A stretch of DNA of 64,000 bases from Gigaspora margarita (GCA_009809945.1 WTPW01002188.1:43110-107109); one strand, 5' to 3'. Positions 43,950 to 55,568 are shown, counted from the stretch's first letter. Notes: generated from the letters alone by a model not told the origin. A program made the numbers and translations.

Positions 43950-45457
43950 TTGCAAAATATTTGTTTTGTCTGTATTTTTTGCTTTAAGCATTTCAGGCAC
44001 TTTTTTTTCATTGGCAAAGTGGCTTGTGCAGCTTTGATTATACTATTTTGTATAATGTCCTATTCTTTGTTCATGGCTATTTCTCTATTTATACGAATTT
44101 TTGATACTAATAACCTTTTTAGTTTTCCTTTATAGTGCACTCAGTTGTCTTCCATTACTTTTTTAACTCAAATACAGTTCTTCTCTTATCCTTCTTTCTT
44201 GCTTCTGCTTGGTTCTTAAACTTTACATTTATACCTGTATCTAGTGCTATAATTAGTAGCTTATGGTTACAATTCGTTACTAAATCTATATCTTTGGCAC
44301 TTGCTTGTAGAATGTGATTTGTTCACTATTTCGATATCCATATATAATCTATTTTAGATTCCTGTTCTTCTCTTCTTCATATTACAAGATTTTTAGTATC
44401 TTTAAGTATACCATGTGCATCTGTTAAACCTTGATCTCTTATAAAGTTTAGAATTTTTTTTCTATTATTTTTCTTCTGTTTTTTTTGCATTGTTACTTGT
44501 ATAATTGAAGTTCCCTATTATAACAAATCTCTGTAGTTTTGTTATTTTATTTTCTGTTTTTGTTTAATGTGTTCTCATATATCTTTGTGAATGTTTTTGT
44601 TATTTGGCACAATATATACTACTAGAATATTAATTCCAATACTCTTAAAATCCAAAATTATATAAGAGGTGCACTTTAACTACGTGTTTTTTTTATTTCT
44701 TGTGCATGACAACTCCTACATTAGAACCTTTTCTTTTGTCTTCTTGTGTGCCTAATTAAAAGGTTTTGTATTCTGTATTATTTTTAATTACAAACTTTCT
44801 TTCATTTTTTGAAATGTTTATTTTATATATACTCAAAATATCTATTTTTTTTTTCTTCTATATAATCTACCAAAAGCTTTATTTTCATCTTATTATCTTT
44901 AATTCTGTTGATATTATGCCAATCTAGCTTCAAGACCTAATAATCTTCTAAAGCCTTTATCTTTCTGTTTCCTTCTGCCTTATCTATTTTTATAACTCTA
45001 TCCTTTACTATTTTTTCTATATTATTCATAAAGTAATCTTTTTCTTTTCTTTTAAGGGTTGAATCTCTCAAATCTTCTTTCTTTAAAATGCTTTTGGCAA
45101 CTTTAGAAGTGATTGGGATCTATGCTTCAACTGTGAGTTCTTTGTATTTTCTTATAAACTCTTTGATATCTAGAGGTGCTTCTGCTTTACTTGTACTATG
45201 GCTATTTTTAATTTTTTCTAACCTATATAAAATTTTCTATAATGTAGTATTCAAACTTTTAGTTTTGTAAAAACTGCTCCTTCTATTATTCTCATTGCCC
45301 AAATTGTTCTTATATTTCTTTCTCTTTATATCTAAAATTTTCATTATGTTGATGTTCTCTTTGTCTGTATGTTTTTTCTTTGGTTTCATTAATGTGTGAT
45401 TTTCTGTTTTGAAAGCCAGTCTTTCTATTATATTCTTATCCTTCTTCATGAACCTGG
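43950..45457 (-). pseudogene. LINE endonuclease (EEP) domain relic
   Basis: Minus strand, frame broken. An N-terminal basic region is at 45449-45270. Endonuclease motifs: DWHNIN (about 44935-44915), LVDYIEEKKKIDILS, GTQEDKRKGSNVGVVMHKK (about 44755-44695), VYIVPNNKNIHKD (about 44625-44580), IGNFNYTSNN (expected GDFN; about 44520-44490), SKIDYIWISK (about 44375-44330) and NCNHKLLIIALDTG (expected SDH; about 44280-44235). This is the endonuclease/exonuclease/phosphatase fold of APE-type LINEs. Catalytic Asp codons have become Asn. The upstream part continues beyond the Harbinger insertion at 45461-46817. Confidence 0.75.
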
Positions 45458-45460
45458 TTA

Positions 45461-46817
45461 GAGAGCTTCCAAAAATCAGCTAATTTTTGTTACTATGAGC
45501 CTACCCCCACTCACTCACTTCTGATATCCCAATTAGCCAATTAGATTTTATGATTATTAAAAAGTTAGATATAATATTTAATAGTAAATAATTTTTGATC
45601 TACTGAACCAAATTTGATAATTTAACTAACAAATTGATTCTCTTAATGAGAGGATTCTAGCAAGCCCAAATCGTTAAAATCTAATTACAGGATCCTAAAA
45701 TCAGAATAAATTTGTGTTACTAAAATGGTTTATAATTATTTAATAAAATAGAACTTTTATAGTAACATAAATCTATTCTGATTACAGGATTCTGTGATTA
45801 AATTTTTAGAGAAGTGCAATAAATCATGTAATTAGAGTTTACACTCTCTAATAATAAGACTATTAACTAATCAAATTTTAATATTTAAAAAAACTCAAAA
45901 ATATTTTTGACCTAAAAATAAGATACCGCATGATCAACAATAGTTGCTACATAATAAACTCAATATTTTACTATGTAATTAATTATAGTTACTTAAGTAA
46001 ACTTTTTTAGTAGATCAAATACACTTACTCTAAAATTTTTATCAGTATTGAATAATTTTTTATTATTTGACTTTTGATTTTACCTTTGATGAAAAAATTA
46101 AAATTTTTTTAAAAAATATATTCAATGAATGTAAAAATTAAAAGTTAAATAATAAAAAGTTCTCCAATTTGAATAAAATTTTGGAGTATATATATTTTAT
46201 TATCCAAATAAGTTTACTTAAGGGTTATAATCGATTTATATAGTAAAATTTGGACTTTACTATGTAACAACTTCTTGTGATTGCTAAAAACCAATTTTAC
46301 TCTAAAATAATTTAACAAAATTATGTACTGTTTTTAACAATTTCACAAGAACTACTGATCCAATTTAGCTAAAATTTTAATATGATATAGATCAATCTTA
46401 TATCTATCTACATTAAAATTTTAGCTTATTTGGATAAATAGTTATTGAGAATTCAAATTTGAATATTATAATTTCATTATAATAAAAATACTATTAGTAT
46501 TTATACTATATATATATAGGATGTGATAAAATAGAAACCCTTTACTTTCCTTATGATTTTGGGCTTGCTAGAATTCTCTTATTAAGAGGATTATTTTGAT
46601 AGTTAAATCATCAAATTTGGTCCAATAAATCAAAGTTATTAATTATTAAATATGATTAATAAATTTATAATTTTGATTAAAAATAATTTTGATTAAAAAT
46701 AATTTTGTAAAAATAATTTTGTAACTTTGGCTAGAATTATAAAATTTTGGTTAGAATTACATCTGATACTTCAGCTAACCTATTCATCCAGAAATTAGCT
46801 GATTTCTGAAAGCTTCC
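45461..46817. mobile_element. Harbinger-type element (GAGCTTCC family), copy 1
   Basis: TTA at 45458-45460 and 46818-46820. Ends GAGAGCTTCCAAAAATCAGC and, reversed, GGAAGCTTTCAGAAATCAGC. Nearly colinear with 55757-57109, including a family M palindromic core at about 45890-46300. No transposase. Confidence 0.8.
45890..46300. repeat. Family M palindromic core, copy 4 (inside Harbinger-type element)
   Basis: TTACTATGTAATTAATTATA, CTTAAGTAAACTTTTTTAG and AAAGTTAAATAATAAAAAG with inverted counterparts. The equivalent is present at the same place in the copy at 55757-57109. Confidence 0.65.
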
Positions 46818-46959
46818 TTATCTTTTTCTTTTTTATTTTATGTTTATTTTTTAAACTACTTTTAGCTTTTTCTTTCTATATTGAATTCTTCTTTAACTCT
46901 GTTTACTTGTAGTATTTTCAATATAGCAAAAAGTTTTCATAGTTTACTTTGCTTTTATA

Positions 46960-47298
46960 TTGGGTGCTCCAAGTTAAAAGGGCCCATTTTTACATATATT
47001 TTATTTTGAGATATTTGAGTTTAAATATTTGTTTTGATTTTCGAACTGATCTGGGATTAATCAAATTTCATATTTTGATTAGTTAAAGATAGCAGATGAC
47101 TATCAGATATCTCGTAACATGTTGGCTTTATGCAACCTTATGTAATTTTTTTTATTATATTATTTTGATTTTTTATTATAAAAATCGACTTTCATTTATA
47201 ATTAAAAAAAGTCAATCATATCAAAATTTATGTGAATCTAACAAAAACTCATTTTTAAAAAATTGTAAAAATGTGTCCTTTTAACTTGGAACACCCCA
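46960..47298. mobile_element. Mariner-type MITE (339 bp)
   Basis: TA at 46958-46959 and 47299-47300. Ends TTGGGTGCTCCAAGTTAAAA and, reversed, TGGGGTGTTCCAAGTTAAAA. Inserted in the LINE ORF1 relic. Confidence 0.75.
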
Positions 47299-47598
47299 TA
47301 TGCTCTAAGCAAATCTTCATTTGAATTGAAATATACAAATGCTAATCTTCTTGGGTTGGAGTTTGCATTTACTAGAATATATATAGCTTTGGTCTTTAAT
47401 TGTCTAACTTGACATAAAAGCAGCACTTTGATGGTATTTCTTGGCAAATCATACAAAATTAATCTATACTGTTTTTAGGCTTCTAGGTTTTCTTCTTGAT
47501 TATTTTCTACTTTGATTCTTGTTAATTTTCTTTTGATTGGTAGTACCTAGCTATCTTCAAGTATTTTCTTGCTCTTTTTATTTTTGATACTTAAAGTA

Positions 47599-47711
47599 CT
47601 ATAAAGTTCTGAATATAAGCAACCCCCAAGACTAGGTTTTTTGAAAAAGTTGTTTAATTTTAATAATTTTGAATTAATTTCCAGGAGTTGCTTATATTCG
47701 GGACTTTATAG
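47599..47711. mobile_element. Tc1/mariner-type MITE (113 bp)
   Basis: TA at 47597-47598 and 47712-47713. Ends CTATAAAGTTCTGAATATAA and, reversed, CTATAAAGTCCCGAATATAA, both followed by GCAAC. Confidence 0.8.
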
Positions 47712-48030
47712 TAATATGTACTTGCTTGCTAAACTTCTCATATGTTCAGTAAATTTCTTGTATTTTGCCATATCTTGCTATAAGCTTTTTGACTTGCTTG
47801 TTATTGAAGAGCCATAGTAAATCCCAGAGTATATATATTATAACCTCTTCTTTTGCTACTGCTATACTGCTTTTATTATTGCTAGTATCTATATCTAATG
47901 ATATTTGGTCCATTTGGATTGGGTTGTGTATGTTTTCTTGGTTTTTTATTAACTTAGATATGATATTTTTTGACTATTTCTTCATATTTGGATAGTTTTT
48001 CTCTATATTGTCTTTTTCATTACCTTTGTG

Positions 48031-48307
48031 CAGTGTTGTCATAGGACAGCTTTGAACAATGAATTTGAACAATTTTAAACAATTTTGAACAATTAAATAA
48101 AGTAAAATTACTTAAAATTTATTAAAATAACTTATTTAAATTTTAACTAAAATGTGTTCAGCACCTAAAAAAATATATCATTATATATTTTTTAGATAGA
48201 TTTATTAATTATTGCCTGAACAAACTTTGGACAATCTTGGACGTTTGGACAATTTTGAATATGAACAAGTCAAAAATGGCTATGAATAGCCAAAACATAC
48301 AACACTG
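48031..48307. mobile_element. hAT-type MITE (277 bp)
   Basis: Ends CAGTGTTGTCATAGGAC and, reversed, CAGTGTTGTATGTTTTGG. Flanks CCTTTGTG (48023-48030) and CCTTCATG (48308-48315) agree at 6 of 8 positions, as an old 8-bp duplication. CAGTGTTG ends are typical of hAT elements. The interior has repeated TTGAACAATTT words. Confidence 0.65.
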
Positions 48308-48315
48308 CCTTCATG

Positions 48316-48856
48316 TGTATCTAATATCATTTGTTCTGTTTGATTTGAACTATATAGGATTACTATGCTTCTTGTTACTTCTTGTATGTCTTTTTTTGCT
48401 ATTTCTTCTTACCTATCTAAGTTTTTTTCCAATTCTTCTATCTCATAATCTATATAGCCACTTTTAGTTTCTAATAACAGAAACTTTCTTCTTTGTATTT
48501 TTTTGAGCTTTATGTTCTCTTGTATAATGTTTTCTGATCTTTGATTTCTTTAAATTGCTTTTCCAGAATCTTTGTGTAGTTTTCGATTAGTTGTCTTATA
48601 ATAATTATTTCGATTGCAGTGTTCTTTTATATTTTTTGTTTAATAGAATTACACATATATATATGCTATATTGTAAGGCTTGGCACCCCTTTTTAAGAAA
48701 TCTTATCTCTTAATCTGGAACTCATTTGAAGTTCATTGATTATTTCTATATACGGTTATTCTACTACTAAGCCTGTTTAACTTGTCATGTGTCTTGCTTA
48801 TTTGTTTGTTTACTGTTATTTATTTGTTTATTTTTATCTGTTTGTGTTTGTTAGAG
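48316..48856. other. AT-rich sequence with weak coding remnants, no supported gene
   Basis: T-rich on the plus strand with many stops in all frames. It may be the 5' end of the minus-strand LINE but no motif can be named. Confidence 0.35.
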
Positions 48857-49585
48857 TAGAGGGCACAGGAAATTTTTAAAGCATGCCCAGAGGGGCATGC
48901 CTTTGACCAGAGCATGCTCTTTTGTGCCCTGGACATGCCTCCTATAAAAAATATGATTAGCTAATTTATATAGATCAATTGACCAATAAATTAATATTCT
49001 AAACTTTATTTTTACTATCTTTTTTGAACTTTTAGAAAAAATATTTTGTTTAGTCTGCTATTTATTAAGAAATAATATTGTTTATATAGATTTAGCTTTT
49101 ATAATTTTAAATTAACTATAAGTATTAACATAAAATTTGCCTTTTAAATCTTTAATTTCTTGATTTTTTTTGCTAATTATCATAGCAAATTTATAAAATA
49201 AAGTATTTTACTAACTATAAAATATGTTATTTATTATTGGTTTTGGATATTTCTTTATAATATGATTTTATTACAAAAAATGTCTAAAAACAATAGTAAA
49301 TGATGTAAAAAATAAGTTTTCTGCTATAATGTTTTATTTTATATTATAAATATTTCTGATAAAAAATAAAATTTGCTTAGAAAAACCAAATAAACATAAC
49401 TAAGTTTGGACTATAGTTGTATTATAATTTTTTTTACTATAACTTTAGCAAACTTAATTGTTCAATCATATTTCTTTCAAGTCACATAATAAAATCACAT
49501 AATAGGGGCATGCCTTTTGGCCAAAGGGCATGCCCTAGGCATGCACCAAGAGGCATGCTCTCTGAAGTATGCCTTCTGATACCAT
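48857..49585. mobile_element. Element with clustered GCATGCC subterminal repeats
   Basis: Left cluster 48881-48938 and right cluster 49505-49575 each hold four or five GGCATGCC or GCATGC words (GAGGGGCATGCC, AGAGCATGCTCT; GGGGCATGCC, AGGGCATGCCC, AGGCATGCTCT). Clustered short repeats at both ends are where hAT transposases bind. No target duplication or transposase is visible, so the class is uncertain. Confidence 0.5.
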
Positions 49586-50330
49586 GATTCCAATTCTAGT
49601 ATTTGTATATATGTTTGTTTATAGCTGATCTGCAGTACAAAGTAGGAGTCTTAGCTGGGTCGGGTTTAATCCAATCCAATTCGGGTCTAACCCAACCTGG
49701 GTCAGGTTAGGTTAGATCAAACACGGGTTGGGTCAGACCCAGGTCAGAGAAAACCTAGATCAGATCAGATTCAGGTCAGATTATATACAATGATCACAAG
49801 TAATCACTATATAGTCATATCAGGTGATTTTTAGAATATCCTAAAAATTTTGGGGTTCAAATAATATATATATAATGATCTGCGTATATATAAATTAATA
49901 GTTATGCAACTTATATGTTATATACAATCAATTTTACATCATATTTAAAGTTGCTCTTTTGAAGTCGCGAGTCGCATTCCTGTCATTGTCATTTTTGAAG
50001 TTTTTATTGTCAGGTCGTATTCATCTAATTAATAGAAAGCTATGAAGATTTTTTTGATTTATTTCTTACTAATCTTTGCTTTGACTTTTGTAGCTATTGC
50101 CAATTTTGCCATCACTTTTGGAGTTGCCTTTTCAAATTGCATTTTTTTAAATTGTCATGTCTTTCATACTTAAAAAATATATAGATATAATAAAAAAAAT
50201 TATTTACTAGGTTTTTGTCTTGACTAGTATGCTTCGTTATTTGGTACACAACACAAATTATCTTATAATAATAAAATAAGCTTGCATCCCTAAATTATTT
50301 TTAATCGACTTATTGTATAAGTTTTAATTA

Positions 50331-51132
50331 GGGGGCATCGATAAATAACATTATGCTTGGGGGTAGGGTTCCGCAATTCGATTCGATTCGATTTGATTCG
50401 ATCAAATATTTGATTTCAAATCAATTCAAATACAGAAATTTCAAATCAAATCAAATTCAAATTGACAAAATATTCGATTCGATTCGAAAATATTTAATAA
50501 AAATTACAAATATANTTGATTTGATTTGATTTGATTTGATCAAATCAAATTCAAANCAAGAGCTTATTCGATTNGATCAAATTCAAATATGCCTAATATT
50601 CGATTCGATTCGACTTTGAGGAACCCTACTTGGGGGGTCCCCCAAAAAATAATGATTCTCCAATATGTAGGGGGTCCCCCCAATATAACACAATTTTTTT
50701 ATAAAAATTTGTCTAAAATTGTTCCAGTGGTCCAAATTGGATGATTTTAGTACCATTCGAATCGTCTCAAAGAGAGGATTCGAATAGTATCAAAATTATT
50801 TGATTTGGATCACTGGATCACGTTTTATTAATGAAATACTATTGGTTATTATGTTTTCTTATAAAATTACTATAAAATCAATAGTATTTCGTTAATAAAA
50901 CGTGATCCAGTAATCCAAATGATATAATTTTGGCACTATTGGATTCGTCTCATAGAGACGAATCGAATGGTACCAAAATCATCCTGATTGGATCACTGGG
51001 TCATAATATATTCAAGTTTTTGTAAAATTATATATATAAATATATGGATTTTTAAAATTTTTTTATATAGTAGAGGGAGGGGTCAAGAGCTACTATGTAG
51101 GGGGGTACATAATATTATTTATGGATACCCCC
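50331..51132. mobile_element. Harbinger-type MITE (GGGGGCATC family), copy 2
   Basis: TTA at 50328-50330 and 51133-51135. Ends GGGGGCATCGATAAATAACA and, reversed, GGGGGTATCCATAAATAATA. Matches copy 1 (41981-42495) except for the nested hAT-type MITE at 50364-50628. Confidence 0.85.
50364..50628. mobile_element. hAT-type MITE (family H), copy 2
   Basis: Exact 8-bp duplication CTTGGGGG at 50356-50363 and 50629-50636. Ends TAGGGTTCCGCAATTCGAT and, reversed, TAGGGTTCCTCAAAGTCGAA. The interior is ATTCGATTCGATTTGATTCG-like repeats. Four N occur inside (50515, 50556, 50574 region). Confidence 0.85.
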
Positions 51133-52199
51133 TTATACCTAAATAAAGAATTTTAAAATTATGAGTTATCCAATTTTAACATTTGGTTATATGATTTGCT
51201 TGGATTTTTAAGTGCAGTTAGATATTAATTATATTTATTTTCGATCGATTAAAGAATTTTTTTTTTTTTTGACAAATTATTTAAAATTAAACATTCAAAA
51301 GCTGTTAGTAGATTAAAAAAAAAGAGTTGACCCGCTATTATAATTTTGGAACACCATGTTATGTGCAAGACAAAAAATAAAATTTTTTTATTAAAAAATA
51401 AATAAAAATACAAATCGGTAGGTACAGTACATATAGTCTTCCCAAAACTTGTCACGGATTAAAATAGAATTTTTAATTGTACTATTTTCAATAAAAAAAA
51501 TAAAGCAATTATTGCTTCTTTAATTGGTTTATCCCAACTAATAAAATTATAAATATTCGAATGCCTTCTTTCATCCTTTTTGATCCAACACTATTTAGCA
51601 ATCTTCAACTTTATTTATTCCATTAGTATTACCTATTTCTGCAGATTTTTTATAATATTTGAATGCCTTCTTTTTGTCTTTTTTGACTCTGATTCCTTCA
51701 CTAGGAATTTTGTCAGTCCCTTAACCTTCATAACTACAGAACTACAAAAATTTCATTAGTACCTAAATCTTTATAACTACAACATGTATTTGCTTATAAC
51801 ATAATTTCCAAAATGAATTTTTGGTTGTAAAAACCACAAAAATTTGATTTCGATGTACCAAAGATAAATATATGTTGCAAGACCTAAATATGTGCTACAA
51901 GATCTAAACCACAAGATCTAAACAAGTGTGCATCGTGAGATCTAAACAAACTAAAAAGTTAAACTTTGTAAGGTTTAAATTTTTAAAAAATTTAAAAAAA
52001 AAGTTTTAATTTAAAATTAAATTCTCTACTTTTTATTAAATTTAATTCTTTTTAAAAAACTTATAGGTTTTGAGATAGGCTCATGGGTTTTATTATATTC
52101 TCTAGAAGAGACAACAAATTTGATATATGATTTTGGGTACATTTTTTATTTACATCCAATCAACATGTGACTTTTGCAGATCATTGAATATTTTGGGAA
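51133..52199. other. Interior of the 3.1-kb hAT-like element, no gene recognised
   Basis: AT-rich with short frames only (for example 51249-51455 minus). TTTGTCTTTTTTGAC and CCTTCTTTC words repeat at 51560-51700. It could be transposase relic but no motif is visible. Confidence 0.35.
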
Positions 52200-52560
52200 C
52201 TAATTTAAGGTCCAATTTCATAAATTGACCAATATGTAAAGTCAAAAGTTTACTATATAAATCAATAAAATTTACTTAAGTAAACTTGTTTGAAAGAACA
52301 GAATGCATATACTTTAAAATTTTTATTCAAATTGAAGAGGTTTTTATTATTTGACTTTTAATTTTTACAATCATTGAACATATTTTTTAATTTTTTCATT
52401 GAATATAAAAATTAAAAGTCAAATAATAAAATTTTCTTTGATTTGGATAAAAATTTCAGTATATGGGCATTTTGATCTCTCAAAAAAGTTTACTTAAGAG
52501 GCATTATTGATTTATATAGTAAAATTTAGACTTTACTATATAGCAACTATTATTAACCCA
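52200..52560. repeat. Family M palindromic core, copy 5
   Basis: ATATGTAAAGTCAAAAGTTT, ACTTAAGTAAACTTGTTTG and ATTATTTGACTTTTAATTTT with inverted counterparts, inside the hAT-like element. Confidence 0.65.
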
Positions 52561-52743
52561 GGTTCAACCAAGTTGGATTGGGTTGGGTCAGACCCGAGTT
52601 GGGTTTGATATGAGGCAGGTTAGACCCAGGTCAGGTTTAATATAAAGCAGATCAGACCTATATCAGTTTTGATCCAAGTGGATCTGACCCAAGTCAGGCC
52701 CAAATCCAATCCAACCTGACCTACTAAGATCCCTAGTACCAAG

Positions 52744-53285
52744 TATCATCTATACTTTAAAATATTTTCAAGGAGTGCAAAAATTTTTTAAAAAGTTCCT
52801 TTTTTTTTAGTTTTGTGTATAGCTTTACCATTTTGGCTATTTTTGTTCTAAATAACTTCTAGAAAAATTTAGTTAAAAGCCTTTTTTTTTATTTCAACTT
52901 GGTTTGTTTGCTAATAGATTTAGTTAATATTTTCGTATTTTCTTTCTAATTAGGTATAGTCATAAGAATTAGCAGAAAGAGTTCTTTAGTTTAATCACAA
53001 TATTATTTTTCATATCTATTTTATAATTAAACAATATAAAAGTAATATTTTATTTATGGTTTTAATTTTGCTAATAAAAATTTAATTATAGTAAATTGAT
53101 TAATATAGCTAATATAGTTTTAATTATTAGTTGATATTATACTCTAATGTATTATGCAACTTTTTTCGAATATTTAAATTTTTTTTGTATTTCTTTTATG
53201 TATAATCTAAAAGAATGTTGTAATTAAGCCATAATATTATTATTTATAATTTCACTATTAATAATAAAATATAGGTAAATACTTG
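52744..53285. other. AT-rich spacer, no gene
   Basis: No open frame or recognised repeat. Confidence 0.45.
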
Positions 53286-53289
53286 ATAT

Positions 53290-53708
53290 ATCTGCGGATT
53301 TTTGGAATTTACTATTAAAAATTCCAAAAATCTTTAACAGTGAATAACTTTTGTTCTATTAGTTTGTTTTTGATGAAACAACTACCAAAATGTTCACATC
53401 GATGAGACGATTCTAATGATCCCAAAATTGTTAAAATCCAATTACTGGATCCAGAGATCATTAATGATTTGTATCACTTCGAATGTTTAAGGATTGAAAA
53501 AACCAATCCTTAAATACTTGAAGTAATACAAATCATTAACGATCTTTGGACCCAGTGATTGGATTTTAACGATTTTGGGTTCATTAGAATCGTCTCATCA
53601 ATGTGAACATTTTGGTATTGTTTCATCAAAAATAAACTAGTAGAACAAAAGTTATTCACTGTTAACGATTTTTGAAATTTTTAATAGTAAATTCCAAAAA
53701 TCCGCAGA
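53290..53708. mobile_element. Near-perfect palindromic element (419 bp)
   Basis: Arms of about 200 bp pair from ATCTGCGGATTTTTGGAATT to its inverse, through TTCATCAAAAA, GAGACGATTCTAATGA, TCCAATTACTGGATCC and TTAAGGATTG around a short loop at about 53500. It contains no coding sequence. High arm identity suggests recent origin or arm conversion. Confidence 0.75.
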
Positions 53709-54227
53709 TATGATTATTTAAAAATTTTGGTCAAAGCAACTTTAGATATATTTGATTATACTATTATTAATTGTTAAAGAAATATATTTTTAACTTGAAT
53801 TAACAGATAATTTCTAGAGCTTTGGGTTTACTTTTTTATTTTAGTCAAATAGTTTATATTGTAGTTATTTAAAAAATTATTTTTTTAAAATTAACTGTAT
53901 TTAAAGTTGTCTTTTATAAAAAAAAAATAATGACTATAGTATTTATTCAGCTTGTTATTACTATAGTAAATGTACTGTATGTTTGTACTTTATATAAAAA
54001 CTTATACTAATATTATAGTTTTATATTTATGTATATGCTTTTAAGACATTGCATTTATTTGATTTTGTTATGATTCTGATCTCTAAAGTTATAGAATTTA
54101 TATCAAAATAACACGTTTAATACTCAATAGCTATATTGTTATCATAGTAAATTATACTCTAAACTTTATAAGTAAAAATACTATTCTGCTAATATCAAAT
54201 AACTTAGTATATTATTATTATTGTATC
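53709..54227. other. AT-rich spacer, no gene
   Basis: Nothing supported. Confidence 0.45.
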
Positions 54228-54555
54228 ACATACCATATATTTCCAAAAATAAGTTACCTTTTTTGGCAAAAAGTTACACAAAAAATTGTGGGAGTAGCTT
54301 ATTTTTGAATTGTTAAATTTTTTGAAAAATTGAAAATTGTACTAATAAAGAGTTTTCAAATACTACCAAATTGTTATTATAAATGTATTTCAATGTTTTA
54401 AACAACTTTACTTAATGATACTTTTAAGGTTTACTTAGTAAAATTTAGACTTGTATATGTAGCAACTGCTAACAATTCCTTAAAAAATTTTTTAAAAAAA
54501 GAGGAGAGTAGCTTCTTTTGGAGGTAGCCTATTTTTGAAAATATACAGTATATAG
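54228..54555. mobile_element. Mariner-type foldback (family M), degraded copy 6
   Basis: Ends ACCATATATTTCCAAAAATA and, reversed, ACTGTATATTTTCAAAAATA. The internal palindrome is reduced but keeps TTACTTAGTAAAATTTAGAC. Confidence 0.55.
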
Positions 54556-54599
54556 TCTGTAAATAGTAATTTAAACTTTTAAATATATGCATATATGTA

Positions 54600-54745
54600 C
54601 ATAAATATGCATACTGTAGATATCCAAAAATAAGCTACCTATTTTTGGATGATTTTGAGCTCGAAAAATTAAGAGTAACTTATTTTCGGAACATAGAAGA
54701 TTTTAAGCAATATATGCTTAACATAAGGGGTAGCTTATTTTTGAG
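54600..54745. repeat. Short ATAAGCTACC-type inverted repeats
   Basis: GATATCCAAAAATAAGCTAC and AACTTATTTTCGGAACATAG form a small inverted pair of family M ends. Similar end words recur at 57160-57310. Confidence 0.45.
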
Positions 54746-54919
54746 TAATTTTTTTTAAAAAATTTTCATGCATATAAACTTGCGTGAACAGGTTTTGTAT
54801 ATACGTACGTACTCAAGAGCTGGCATATGCATTATTAAAGCATAGTATCTATGTCATATTTGGCACTATATTTAATAAAGCGCATGCTAGCAATGTACGC
54901 TACATACATATTTTACTAT

Positions 54920-55568
54920 TTCAATTATTTTTTTTAGCATTTTTTTAGCATTTTTTTTTATTTTTGGCATTTTTTTTATTTGTTATATTTGTTTTATTTT
55001 TAATTTATTTTAATTTTTTTATGCTTTTTTTATTTATTTTTTTTTGTTTTTTTTATTTTTTTTATGCTTTTTTTATTTATTTTTTTTGTTTTTTTTATTT
55101 TATTTTTATTTTATTTTATTTTTTTTTATTCTTTTTATTTTAAATTTGTTTTTATGTTTTTTTTTATTTAAACTTTTTTTTTCGATTTATTTTATATTTA
55201 TTTATTTATTAATTTTTTTTTGATTTTTTAATTTTTTTTTACTTTATTTATTTTTATAAATAGTTCTTTTTTTTTAATTTATTATATTCAAATTTTTTTA
55301 ATTTAATTTATTTTTTTAATTAATATTTTAAACGTTCTTTTTTTTTAATCCAAATTTTATTTTAATTTAATTTATTTTTTTAATTATAATTTTAATTAAT
55401 TTTTTTTATTTAATATTTATTAATTTATTTTTTTATAATAATTTTTTCTTTTTGATTTATTTAAATATGTATTTTGTTTATTTTTTATTTTATTTATTTA
55501 TTTTTTTTATAATAATTTATTCTTTTTGATTTATTTAAATATATATTAATTATTTATTTTTATTTTTT
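54920..55568. repeat. T-rich low-complexity tract (about 650 bp)
   Basis: Almost entirely TTTTTATTTATTTT-like on the plus strand, resembling 20580-20930. Strong strand asymmetry, no gene. Confidence 0.8.

Larger units (their letters stand above)
46821..48022 (-). pseudogene. LINE ORF1-like relic (RRM-like segment)
   Basis: Continuation, upstream on the minus strand, of the LINE at 43950-45457. 47456-47300 is open and reads MYDLPRNTIKVLLLCQVRQL and LAFVYFNSNEDLLRAYG, with the beta-strand pattern of an RNA-recognition motif. It is cut by the MITE at 46960-47298 and resumes as a Lys-rich stretch (RKKKLK) to 46821. Upstream of 47500 remnants are weak, and another MITE lies at 47599-47711. Confidence 0.55.
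49643..52735. mobile_element. hAT-like element (3.1 kb) with GGGTC-rich ends
   Basis: Flanks GTACAAAG (49635-49642) and GTACCAAG (52736-52743) differ at one base. Ends TAGGAGTCTTAG and, reversed, TAGGGATCTTAG, followed on each side by GGGTCGGGTT/TTGGGTCAG-type repeats (49660-49770 and 52560-52725). TAGGG ends followed by GGGTC-rich sequence and an 8-bp duplication fit hAT. The interior hosts 50331-51132 and 52200-52560. No transposase is recognised. Confidence 0.6.
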
